Shown here one piece after another: positions 11,438 to 22,220 of a stretch of 64,000 bases of DNA (within the stretch, counting starts at the first letter, position 1; the number at the start of each line of letters is the position of its first letter). The notes under the pieces were generated by a model. That model ran no database searches and had not been told where the DNA came from. It saw only the letters and a list, made by a program, of their open reading frames with translations. Origin of the DNA: Protonemura montana (Eukaryota; Arthropoda; Insecta; Plecoptera; Nemouridae); contig OX387612.1 in the NCBI GenBank assembly GCA_947568835.1, positions 2,170,001 to 2,234,000 on the forward strand, written 5' to 3'. The translations under genes and the position numbers were made by a program.

Positions 11438-14400
11438 ATGCAAACAATACAAGTACGTAGCAAGAAGTCCAATGTACTAGGTGCTAGTGGTTGAAAAATG
11501 TCTCTGTGTTATTCTTATGGGCCATGTTTTTCCAAGCAGTCCAATGTACTAGGTGCTAGTGGTTGAAAAATGTCTCTGTGTTATTCTTATGGGCCATGTT
11601 TTTCCAAGCAGTTCAATGTACTAGGTGCTAGTGGTTGAAAAATGTCTCTGTGTTATTCTTATGGGCCATGTTTTTCCAAGCAGTCCAATGTACTTGGTGC
11701 TAGTGGTTGAAAAATGTCTCTGTGTTATTCTTATGGGCCATGTTTTTCCAAGCAGTCCAATGTACTTGGTGCTAGTGGTTGAAAAATGCCTCTGTGTTAT
11801 TCTTATAGGCCATGTTTTTCCAAGCAGTTCAATGTACTAGGTGCTAGTGGTTGAAAAATATCTCTGTGTTATTCTTATGGGCCATGTTTTTCCAAGCAGT
11901 CCAATGTACTAGGTGCTAGTGGTTGAAAAATGTCTCTGTGTTATTCTTATGGGCCGTGTTTTTCCAAGCAGTCCAATGTACTAGGTGCTAGTGGTTGAAA
12001 AATGTCTCTGTGTTATTCTTATGGGCCATGTTTTTTCAAGCAGTCCAATGTACTAGGTGCTAGGGGTTGAAAAATGTCTCTGTGTTATACTTATGGGCCA
12101 TGTTTTTCCAAGCAGTCCAATGTACTAGGTGCTAGTGGTTGAAAAATGTCTCTGTGTTATTCTTATGGGCCATGTTTTTCCAAGCAGTACAATGTACTAG
12201 GTGCTAGAGGTTGCAAAATGTCTCTGTGTTATTCTTATGGGCCATGTTTTTCCAAGCAGTACAATGTACTAGGTGCTAGAGGTTGCAAAATGTCTCTGTG
12301 TTATTCTTATGGGCCATGTTTTTCCAAGCAGTACAATGTACTAGGTGCTAGAGGTTGCAAAATGTCTCTGTGTTATTCTTATGGGCCATGTTTTTCCAAG
12401 CAGTCCAATGTACTAGGTGCTAGTGGTTGAAAAATGTCTCTGTGTTATTCTTATGGGCCATGTTTTTCCAAGCAGTCTAATACACTAGGTGCTAGGGGTT
12501 GAAAAATGTCTCTGTGTTATTCTTATGGGCCATGTTTTTCCAAGCAGTCCAATGTACTAGGTGCTAGGGGTTGAAAAACGTCTCTGTGTTATTCTTATGG
12601 ACTATGTTTTTTTAATTAGATGCATGTGATTAGAAGTCGCCATGACGATTGTCTGAAATCCAAGTTAATCTAGAAGTTGAGAAAGTTTTAATTAAAATAC
12701 TTGATTGTTTGCAGTTGGCCTGCCTGCTGATGGCAACCCTATGCTTGCTGCTCGCTATTCGGGGCGCTCAAGCGGTTGATTTCTTAGTTAAAAGTGACGT
12801 CATCAGGCCATCACCACCCAGAGGATATATAATGCGAGCAAGGTGAGCGAGCCACCTGATCTATTCAACAAGAATCATGTACATTTCATTGCATTCGGCA
12901 TCTCATTGGTTGATTAGAGGGGTTCAACGACCCACTGCTTTGATAACGGGTCATGTGGCACTGGTTTAATAGCGTCGGTGAGTAAGTGGATGATAACTAG
13001 GACCTAGCCTAGCCTAGAAGGGAGGAGGTAAAAACCTGGTGCCCGTACGTAGCCTACTCTTGTCGAAGAGTACCTATGGGACCACCGGCTTAACGTCCCT
13101 TCCGAAGGACGGTACAACGCGAACAACAGGATTCCTCCACAAATCCATGCTGTCGAGAGGTTGATAAGCAAGACGAGTGAAGTTGCTGTACTAACTTTTA
13201 TCCCTCCAACCTCTCTCCCGAACAGAACTGGTCATGTGTATGATGGTCACCCATGCAATACCAGACTTAGCGCAGTGTTGCTTAACTTTCAACCCTCCAA
13301 CCTCTCTCCCGAACAGAACTGGTCATGTGTATGATGGTCACCCATCCAATACCTGACCCAGCGCAGTGTTGCTTAACGTTCATCCCTCCAAACTCTCTCC
13401 TGAACAGAACTGGTCATGTGTATTATGGTCACCCATCCAATACCTTACCCAGCGCAGTATTGCTTACCTTTCATCCCTCCAACCTCTGTCCCGAACAGAA
13501 CTGGTCATGTGTATGATGGTCACCCATCCAATACCTGACCCAGCGCAGTGTTGCTTAACTTTCATCCCTCCAAACTCTCTCCTGAACAGAACTGGTCATG
13601 TGTATGATGGTCAGCCATCCGATACCTGACCCAGCGCAGTGTTGCTTAACTTTCATCCCTCCAACCTCTCTCCCGAACAGAACTGGTCATGTGTATGATG
13701 GTCACCCATCCAATACCTGACCCAGCGCAGTGTTGCTTAACTTTCATCCCTCCAAACTCTCTCCTGAACAGAACTGGTCATGTGTATGATGGTCACCCAT
13801 CCAATACCTGACCCAGCGCAGTGTTGCTTAACTTTCATCCCTCCAAACTCTCTCCTGAACAGAACTGGTCATGTGTATTATAGTCACCCATCCAATACCT
13901 GACTCAGCGCAGTGTTGCTTAACTTTCATCCCTCCAACCTCTCTCCCGAACAGAACTGGTCATGTGTATGATGGTCACCCATCCAATACCTGGCCCAGCG
14001 CAGTGTTGCTTTACTTTCATCCCTCCAACCTCTCTCCCGAACAGAACTGGTCATGTGTATGATGGTCACCCATCCAATACCTGACCCAGCGCAGTGTTGC
14101 TTAACTTTCATCCCTCCAAACTCTCTCCTGAACAGAACTGGTCATGTGTATTATGGTCACCCATCCAATACCTTACCCAGCGCAGTATTGCTTAACTTTC
14201 ATCCCTCCAACCTCTGTCCCGAACAGAACTGGTCATGTGTATGATGGTCACCCATCCAATACCTGACCCAGCGCAGTGTTGCTTAACTTTCATCCCTCCA
14301 AACTCTCTCCTGAACAGAACTGGTCATGTGTATGATGGTCAGCCATCCGATACCTGACCCAGCGCAGTGTTGCTTAACTTTCATCCCTCCAAACTCTCTC

Positions 14401-16602
14401 CCGAACAGAACTGGTCATGTGTATGATGGTCACCCATGCAATACCAGACTTAGCGCAGTGTTGCTTAACTTTCAACCCTCCAACCTCTCTCCCGAACAGA
14501 ACTGGTCATGTGTATGATGGTCACCCATCCAATACCTGACCCAGCGCAGTGTTGCTTAACTTTCATCCCTCCAAACTCTCTCCTGAACAGAACTGGTCAT
14601 GTGTATTATGGTCACCCATCCAATACCTGACTCAGCGCAGTGTTGCTTAACTTTCATCCCTCCAACCTCTCTCCCGAACAGAACTGGTCATGTGTATGAT
14701 GGTCACCCATCCAATACCTGGCCCAGCGCAGTGTTGCTTAACTTTCATCCCTCCAACCTCTCTCCCGAACAGAACTGGTCATGTGTATGATGGTCACCCA
14801 TCCAATACCTGACCCAGCGCATTGTTGCTTAACTTTCATCCCTCCAAACTCTCTCCTGAACAGAACTGGTCATGTGTATTATGGTCACCCATCCAATACC
14901 TTACCCAGCGCAGTATTGCTTAACTTTCATCCCTCCAACCTCTGTCCCGAACAGAACTGGTCATGTGTATGATGGTCACCCATCCAATACCTGACCCAGC
15001 GCAGTGTTGCTTAACTTTCATCCCTCCAAACTCTCTCCTGAACAGAACTGGTCATGTGTATGATGGTCACCCATCCAATACCTGACCCAGCGCAGTGTTG
15101 CTTAACTTTCATCCCTCCAAACTCTCTCCTGAACAGAACTGGTCATGTGTATTATGGTCACCCATCCAATACCAGACTTAGCGCAGTGTTGCTTAACTTT
15201 CAACCCTCCAACCTCTCTCCCGAACAGAACTGGTCATGTGTATGATGGTCACCCATGCAATACCAGACTTAGCGCAGTGTTGCTTAACTTTCTACCCTCC
15301 AAACTCTCTCCTGAACAGAACTGGTCATGTGTATTATGGTCACCCATCCAAGACCTGACCCAGCGCAGTGTTGCTTAACTTCAGGGATCCCATGAGGACC
15401 GGTATTTCCAGCACGCAAAAGCATACGGTCTCTAAATTTAAAGCTAGATAATATAAATGGGTAGTTAGACTGGATTTTGAGTGGTACTGACCCTTTGAAA
15501 TGTCGCCCCCAGGAACGACCAGCTGATCGGTTCTATCCAAGACCCGTATTCACATAAAGCAGCCGCAAAGAACAACGATTTGAACAAATCGACGACCATC
15601 ATCAGAACGCTCGTGGTGACCGTGACCGAGACGACCCTCCTTGAGAAGGTGCACACAAAAAGTGTCACAATCTACGCCCCGACAGTCACTGCCACCAAAC
15701 CATGCTTGGCTGAGACACAACCCGAAAGACAAGATGGCCGCCAACCAGCTGTCAACACTGAACCGCTTCATCAGCCTGTTGATTTAAACCCATATTTCGA
15801 AGAGTTTGTTGTGCCTAAGCCGTTTTTTGACACGAAACCTCTTGAGCTTTCGCCAAGTTCTTTCAAGCCACCCACTAATTATCCAGTGTATTATTCAAAG
15901 CCAGCCATGCTGGTTGAATCTTCCACAGTGGTCTCTAAGCTACCTAAAGTTAAGCCCACAGACCTGAAGCCAGTTGTTTCAATACCAGTTCAAGCTAGAC
16001 CTGTCGTTGTTAAGACAGAAAAAGTTGAGCCTGTCTTTAGTAAGCCTGTTCAAGACGATCATATCGTAGCTAAGCCAGTTTCAAAACCTATTGATGTAAA
16101 GCCGGTGTTAAATGCGATGCCACTTTTGGGTTTAGAGCCAGTGTTAGTCGCCAAGCCAACAATAACAAAGCCAGTCGGAGATGTTGAGTTCGAAGCAAAA
16201 CCTACTCTTACCAAACCTTTTACTGCTAAACCTACACCTGAAAAAGCTACTGTCAATAAAGCTACTACTAATAAACCTACCGCAGCATTTCCAGCCCACG
16301 ACAGCCCGGTTTTCATAAACAAACCAAACAATGTACAAGAAGAATTCATCACACTGATGGCAGACTTCACGGCGTTGATGGATAAGTTGAGTTCTCCGCC
16401 GGAGCAAGCGCCACTGGTGCGACGATTCCGATCAGTGGCGAGTGAAGGGGTTGTCTGGCGACATCTGGAGCTCGCCGTGCACCACCAAGAACTGGCGGAC
16501 GAGTTGCGGCTGCTGAAGGAACAGATCCAGGATGTCCGATATCGACCACAAGCATTTTATGAACATCTGGAGACGTTTGTTAGTTATATGGAGGAGATTT
16601 GA
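11438..16602 (+). CDS. Secreted Thr/Lys-Pro-rich helical-domain protein, paralogue 3
   Basis: Three exons join in frame: 11,438-11,452 (ATG plus four codons, MQTIQ, donor GTACGT), 12,715-12,842 (signal peptide LACLLMATLCLLLAIRGAQA, phase-2 donor GTGAGC) and 15,513-16,602 (acceptor CCCCCAG). The predicted product is about 410 residues. After the signal peptide come a Thr-rich block (VVTVTETTLLEKV), then a long low-complexity stretch rich in KP dipeptides (VxxKPxxxKP) absent from the other paralogues, then the C-terminal helical domain ending PQAFYEHLETFVSYMEEI, homologous in pattern to paralogues 1, 2 and 4. Intron 1 holds a 72-bp minisatellite and intron 2 a 5S-SINE array. Function unknown; extracellular location inferred. 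Confidence 0.72.
11468..12615. repeat. 72-bp minisatellite in intron of paralogue 3
   Basis: There are about 16 head-to-tail copies of a 72-bp unit (for example AGGTGCTAG at 11,479 and 11,551), with a few substitutions each. It lies wholly within intron 1 of paralogue 3, starting 15 bp after the first donor. Open frames through it are artefacts. Confidence 0.93.
12915..15415 (-). repeat. 5S-derived SINE with about 24 tandem 91-bp 5S modules
   Basis: On the minus strand the order is 5S head (15,416 down to about 15,345, with ACCGGTCCTCATGGG and GAAGTTAAGCAAC), then about 24 copies of the 91-bp 5S-like module to 13,195, then the SINE body (about 13,190-13,030) and the CAGTG-type tail to 12,920. 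Each module keeps GTTAAGCAACACTGCG and GGTATTGGATGGGTGACC. It fills most of intron 2 of paralogue 3. Short open frames in the array (THPIPDPAQCC) are repeat artefacts. Confidence 0.88.
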
Positions 16603-17036
16603 AGATGTTGAGAGTTGTTTTTACCGTTTTATGTCATGCATGATAAACTGTGAAAATGTGTTTTGAAATTAAAAAGCTTTGAAGATCAACTTATGGCCGA
16701 TTTTAAAAGCTGTATATTGCTTTGAATGGAATTTTTTTTATAAGTTCAAGCCAGAAAGTTTAGTCAACGCAGGAATAAAGGAAAAGATTAAAAAAATTAA
16801 AAAGGTTTTTAAAACGAAAATGAATAATTCACTTAGAAATACATGTACTTTATGGACGGGACATATATTCCAGTTAAAACCCAGATTTAGAGGAAGAGGA
16901 AATTGTGTTCAATTATAAATAAAATGTGCGCAAGCAAATTCAAATATAAACATGTCTGATTTGTATATTTATTTCAACAATATTTTTCAGATTTTTCAAA
17001 ATGTCGACAAAACAGCCGGTAAGATTATTTTTAAAT
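16603..17036. other. 3' flank of paralogue 3
   Basis: AT-rich. AATAAA words near 16,770 and 16,918 could serve as polyadenylation signals, but none can be chosen. No other gene seen. Confidence 0.35.
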
Positions 17037-17048
17037 AGCGTCAGTGAT

Positions 17049-17379
17049 AACAAAAACTATTTGAACTGGGTTTTGAATGCTAAGTGAAGAACAACTAAAT
17101 TTCCCGACGTTTCGTAACATATACTAGTTACTTCTTCAGAGGTTTGAGCAGTCCTGACAATTTTCCGATAACAAAAGAACCACATAAAATTATAACAATT
17201 ACCTATCGGAAAATAGTCAGGACTGCTCAAAACCATTGAAGAAGTAACTAGTATATGTTACGAAACGTCGGGAAATTTAGTAGCCCTTTACTTAGCATTC
17301 AAAACCCAGTTGAAATAGTTTTTCTAAAAACTAATGCTAAGGATAAATCAAGTAGACATGAGTCTAAAAACCATCATAA
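17049..17379. mobile_element. Short palindromic element, copy C, with 12-bp TSD
   Basis: It is the same family as copies A and B, with a longer central spacer (about 17,155-17,225) that itself has an inverted CCTGAC...GTCAGG. It is flanked by AGCGTCAGTGAT at 17,037-17,048 and 17,380-17,391. The core starts TTGAAGA in place of CTGAAGA (about 17,236), so this copy is degraded. Confidence 0.7.
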
Positions 17380-18008
17380 AGCGTCAGTGATGTTTGGGAC
17401 TCTGGTTCCGGACGCAGCTTTGGAAGGAAAGCCACTAGTTGCCTCCTTAGTGAAGGAACACTGACCAGTGGTAAGCGATAATAATTAAGAACTCGACGTT
17501 CTAGAGCCACTTATAACAAAACTGGAGCTGAAAAATATTCGTGAATTGAAAAATATTTATTTTTTTATTGACAACGGAGGCAAATTCACAAGTGAGATTT
17601 AACAGAAACGTGGTAAACATAAATATAAACAATTAAACAACATGACTACTTATAAACGTAAATATAATTAGTAAATAGGATTTAATTTTTTTACAACTTG
17701 ACTGTGATTTTTTGCTTTTCAATGCAAAAAAAAGTGTAAAATATATAATGACTAGGCACCCTTATGCAACTCGCTGAATAAAAATGCACTTTTCTAATTG
17801 TTCAACTTCAAAACCGAATCATAAACAACTCGTTTTGTTTATGATTTTTGTTCGGTTTAACAGGTTCTTTTTGATTTTGGTTACTTTCTTGTCCCGCGAA
17901 ACCCGCCAAACTCCTCGCGGGTCATTGTCCACAAAGGAGCCACTGCAAGTGGTGATTGCAATCATCGACCGCGTCGTTCAGTCTCACAGCAAACTCCTTG
18001 ACGCCGAG

Positions 18009-20952
18009 ATGCAATCAACACAGGTGAGATCACGGTCGATTCATCATCGTCAAGTTGGCACGCTTACACTTCGAATCTGCAAAAACATGTGTTTTACTTT
18101 TCCATTAGTTGATTTATTGTGTTTAACGACGCAGTGTTTTAACAACGGGCCATGTGGCACTAGTCTAATGGCGTCGGTGAATCAGTGGGTAATAATAATT
18201 AAAGAGGAGAAAATCTTGGTGCTGGCACGTAGCCTACTCCTGGCGAAGAGCACCAAGTGGACCACCGGCTTAAAGTCCCTTCCGAAGGACGGTACAACGC
18301 GAACAACAGGATTTCTCCACAAATCCATGCTGTCGAGAGGTTGATAAGCAAGGCGAGTGAAGTTGCTGTACTAACTTTCATCCCTCCAACCTCTCTCCCG
18401 AACAGAACTGGTCATGTGTATGATGGTCACCCATCCAATACCTGACTCAGCGCAGTGTTGCTTAACTTTCATCCCTCCAGCCTCTCTCTCGAACAGAGCT
18501 GGTCATGTGCATGATGGTCACCCATCCAATACCTTTCACCTCCTCTTTTCAGCGATAACATAATACATTCTTGTAAATTGTGAATTATTCTTTTGACTGA
18601 TTTTGTTTCAGAATCTTCTGCTGTACTTTCTAGTGTCAGTGAGCGCCATTGAGCCATTGCTCCAATGCGGCGTTAATGCGTTGTACGTTGAAGACAACAA
18701 CCCAGCAGCAAGGTACGAAAAGTAAATAAATCCGAATTCTTATCGAACAAGATTTATCAGGATTTGTTTAGCTTCTGGTTGAAGCAAAGACTCTGATAGA
18801 ACATGGGTACATGTAAACATGTACATGTTCATGGGAACATGGGTACATGTAAACATGTACATGTTCATGGGAACATGGGTACATGTAAACATGTACATGT
18901 TCATGGGAACATGGGTACATGTAAACATGTACATGTTCGTGGGAACATGGGTACATGTAATCATGTACATGTCCATGGGAACATGGGTACATGTAAACAT
19001 GTACATGTCCATGGGAACATGGGTACATGTAAACATGTACATGTTCATGGGAACATGGGTACATGTAAACATGTACATGTCCATGGGAACATGGGTACAT
19101 GTAAACATGTACATGTTCATGGGAACATGGGTACATGTAAACATGTACATGTTCATGGGAACATGGGTATATGGGTTAAAATGTCCATGTGTTAGCAAGC
19201 TCATGAATCTAGAAGCTAGAACAGTCTGAAAATCGAACAATAGATGACGTCAATTGCAGTTTATCTTGTCTCACTGGAAATGCAGATATTTGAATCCTCT
19301 CTTTTACTTACGATTGCGATGCTAACGCACTCTAGCAGCAGATCTCCATATTACTATAAACGACCCAACCGCAAAGCCATTCCCACATAAAAACGTTCTA
19401 GCTCATGAAATGGCTGCGTCAGGTATAGGATAGGTGTATAGGTTATAGCTAAGACTTAAAAATTTAAAAACCAAATAAGAAGTAGATTATAAATTGTTGC
19501 TATTCTATCTGCAGACATGGTGCTGAGCTGGCGACTCCTGCAACTTTACACACTTCACTTCACTGGACCCCTGAAGACGTCGCCCCAACTTCAGCATCGA
19601 TGGAAGATACGATCAACACGTCACCGATCTACCCTCTGCACGGCGTAACAAGTAAAACATTTCAAAAACATAAAAAAATCAACCTCTCAACCGTCAGCAA
19701 AACAACAATACGGCAAGGCCAAGAAATATCGATCCCTTCCGAGTACACAACAATAACTTTACCCTCATTTGACTGTCGAATAATGCCAACTACCGAGACT
19801 GTGACATTTTCAAAAACACGCGCAGGTCAACTAGTCGCCACCGCCATCTACGAGACACAAACCAAAACGCCAACTGTCACGAACACAGTGTTCACTTCAT
19901 GCTCGCCAGAGTGCACTTCAGTCTTCCCACCTGACGTCACCGAAACTATAACCACCGCCATCTTTACACAGCTCGAGGTAGCCATGGGTTGTGATGCACC
20001 ACCACTTGTTTTCACGGATACTTTGACACTTTTTACCATCGAAACGCTGGCCGTACGGAATACCGACACAGTTACCATTACAGTTACGCCAGAAGAAAAG
20101 GTTACTTACCTCACAAATACTTACTATGTAAACACGTACGCCGATGAGGTCGTCGAAAATGAATACTTTCAATGTGATTCGCCACCGCCTTGTAAAAATT
20201 TCGAAGCAACAACTATAACAGAAACGTTAACGATTGAAACTACGACGTCGATTAGCAGTCTTTGCCTCGACAACTGGGAGTTCTACCTGGAGACCACCAC
20301 TTTGACAGACTATTCATGTTTCAATCCGTTCTCTATTTACGCATGTCCGAACGAGGGCTCCTGTCCGTTGCCGATCACAATCACAGAGACAAGGGCTGAA
20401 GCTTTGGAAACTATAATTCTCACAGAATCTCCACCATGTTACTGGCAGATGCCTCCAGTTCTAAGTCAAGATTCTAGTACCGTTACTGTAACACTTGGAC
20501 AGGAATGTTGGGCGGGAACACCGGAAACGACGTCACCGGAAACGACGTCACCGGAAACGTCAACACCGGACACGTCATCACCGGAAACGACAACAGAATT
20601 TCACAGGGAAAATGATTCGGAGATCAAACGGCTTGTGAAAGAAGTAAAGTTTCTGGTCAAGAACCTGATTGAGGATTTGTTGTTCTTGTACCCGAGAGAT
20701 CATATCAAGGTCAACGTTCACTCCGAGCTGTTGGACAGGCTCGACAAGGCGAAGAACCAGCCGGGTCTGAACAAGTTGACACCAGCCGACTTGAGGCGTT
20801 ATGTAATGCAACAGAGGCTGATGATTGCTGGTTTAAGAAAGTACGCGACGGATACGGAAAGGGTGAAGGCGAATCCGAAATTGTTTTTCGATCGGCTTGT
20901 GGCTTTGGTTGAAGTTTTGGAGAAGCAGTCCGGGGATTTTCAAGGGGCTTAG
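18009..20952 (+). CDS. Secreted Thr/Ser-rich helical-domain protein, paralogue 4
   Basis: Three exons join in frame: 18,009-18,023 (ATG plus four codons, MQSTQ, donor GTGAGA), 18,612-18,712 (signal peptide NLLLYFLVSVSA, phase-2 donor GTACGA) and 19,515-20,952 (acceptor CTGCAG). The product is about 517 residues, the longest of the family. The mature part has several TETVTF/TVTITVTP-type Thr-rich blocks with interspersed Cys, a mucin-like ETTSPETTSPETSTPDT stretch, and a C-terminal helical domain with VKANPKLFFDRLVALVEVLEK. An AATAAA at 21,042-21,047 may be the polyadenylation signal. The function is unknown. Heavy O-glycosylation is a guess from composition. Confidence 0.75.
18115..18537 (-). 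repeat. 5S-derived SINE, short copy in intron 1 of paralogue 4
   Basis: On the minus strand it has two 91-bp 5S-like modules, the SINE body (CCTTCGGAAGGGAC) and the tail ending near 18,115 (TTTAACGACGCAGTG on plus). The head is truncated at about 18,537. Confidence 0.75.
18804..19175. repeat. 36-bp minisatellite in intron 2 of paralogue 4
   Basis: There are about ten copies of a 36-bp unit built on GGGTACATGTAAACATGTAC and ATGTTCATGGGAACAT. The unit is itself rich in ACATGT palindromes, so each copy can fold. Open frames on both strands are repeat artefacts. Confidence 0.93.
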
Positions 20953-21366
20953 GGTTAAAGGGCAAGCATTGATCTCAAATAGCTTGGATAACGGTTGCCA
21001 TAGAGAGATTCTGAAGCCGAGACCACCATCTTAAGAATCTAAATAAAACTAAAAATTAAATAAAACAATTTTCTTTTGCTGTTCAAAGCTTGGCCACTGC
21101 AGTGCCACTGTATTAATAAGATTGACAAACGTATTAATATGTTTTTTAAATATCTGATGCCCAATTACTTAAGCAACATATAACACGCTTAAAAATGCAG
21201 TTTATTATTGTATTTATATATTTTAATGATTTCTATCGTGTTTTTAAGTTCCATGTCGTGGCAATAGCCAACACTTGACACAATAAACAAGTTGTCTTAA
21301 CCGTTCGTCTTTTATTAAGATTTTATTTCGCATCTAGAACACCAATAAAACACGCAAAACAGTTCA
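20953..21366. other. 3' flank of paralogue 4
   Basis: AT-rich with several AATAAA words (21,042 and later). No other gene seen. Confidence 0.4.
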
Positions 21367-21830
21367 GTGGTCACCCATCCATTACCTGACCCAGCGCAGT
21401 GTTGCTTAACTTTCATCCCTCCAACCTCTCTCCCGAACAGAACTGGTCATGTGTATGATGGTCACCCATCCAATACCTGACTCAGCGCAGTGTTGCTTAA
21501 CTTTCATCCCTCCAGCCTCTCTCCCAAACAGAACTGGTCATGTGTATGATGGTCACCCATCCAATACCTGACTCAGCGCAGTGTTGCTTAACTTTCATCC
21601 CTCCAACCTCTCTCCCAAACAGAACTGGTCATGTGTATGATGGTCACCCATCCAATACCCAACCCAGCTCAGTGTTGCTTAACTTTCATTCCTCTAACCT
21701 CTCTCCCGAACAGAACTGGTCATGTGTATGATGGTCACCCATCCAATACCTGACCCAGCGCAGTGTTGCTTAACTTCGGTGATCTCACGAGGACCGGTGT
21801 TTCCAACACGAAAAACCGTTCGGTAATAAG
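21367..21830 (-). repeat. 5S-like module array with 5S head, no SINE tail
   Basis: On the minus strand, a 5S-like head (21,815 down, with CACCGGTCCTCGTGAGATCACC and GAAGTTAAGCAAC) is followed by about four 91-bp modules. It stops at about 21,367 with no SINE body. It resembles a truncated form of the element at 12,915-15,415. Confidence 0.8.
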
Positions 21831-22220
21831 TTTTTAAAGCGAAGTGTGAAAGAAATCATTTGTATTCAAAGAAATCTTTTCTTTCACGCACAATTATTTA
21901 TTTCCATGATGATTAAAGCACAATTCTAAATATTATCAAATAAAGCGTCGCTACTTATCATCGCGTATTACAAGTCATGAGTTTATTGATCTCAATTCGT
22001 TCAACGAAAAGCAAGCAATGGCAATTTGTTCATAGCTATTTTTGGACTGCAATATTAGTTCTAAACAGAAGTTACTTGAAATAATTTGAACCCTTGCCAC
22101 AAGGTCAACAAAGCTTCCTTGAATTGAATTGTTGACATTTCAATAAAACAGCTGATTGCCACTCAAAGATTGCAGTCTCAAAGAAAGAGCGCAGCGAACA
22201 AGTCGAGTACAGAAGACAGA

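Noticed and set aside
13325..15245. Repeated 63-codon frames (MVTHPIPDPAQCC type), also at 2.5, 3.7, 21.5 and 29.6 kb
   Set aside because: They are translations of the 91-bp 5S-derived module; both strands give similar frames and the array is non-coding.
12915..15415. CRISPR-like regular array
   Set aside because: Whole 91-bp units are repeated with no unique spacers, the genome is eukaryotic, and the units derive from 5S rRNA.
18740..19240. Met/His/Tyr repeat proteins on both strands
   Set aside because: They come from a 36-bp palindromic minisatellite inside an intron.
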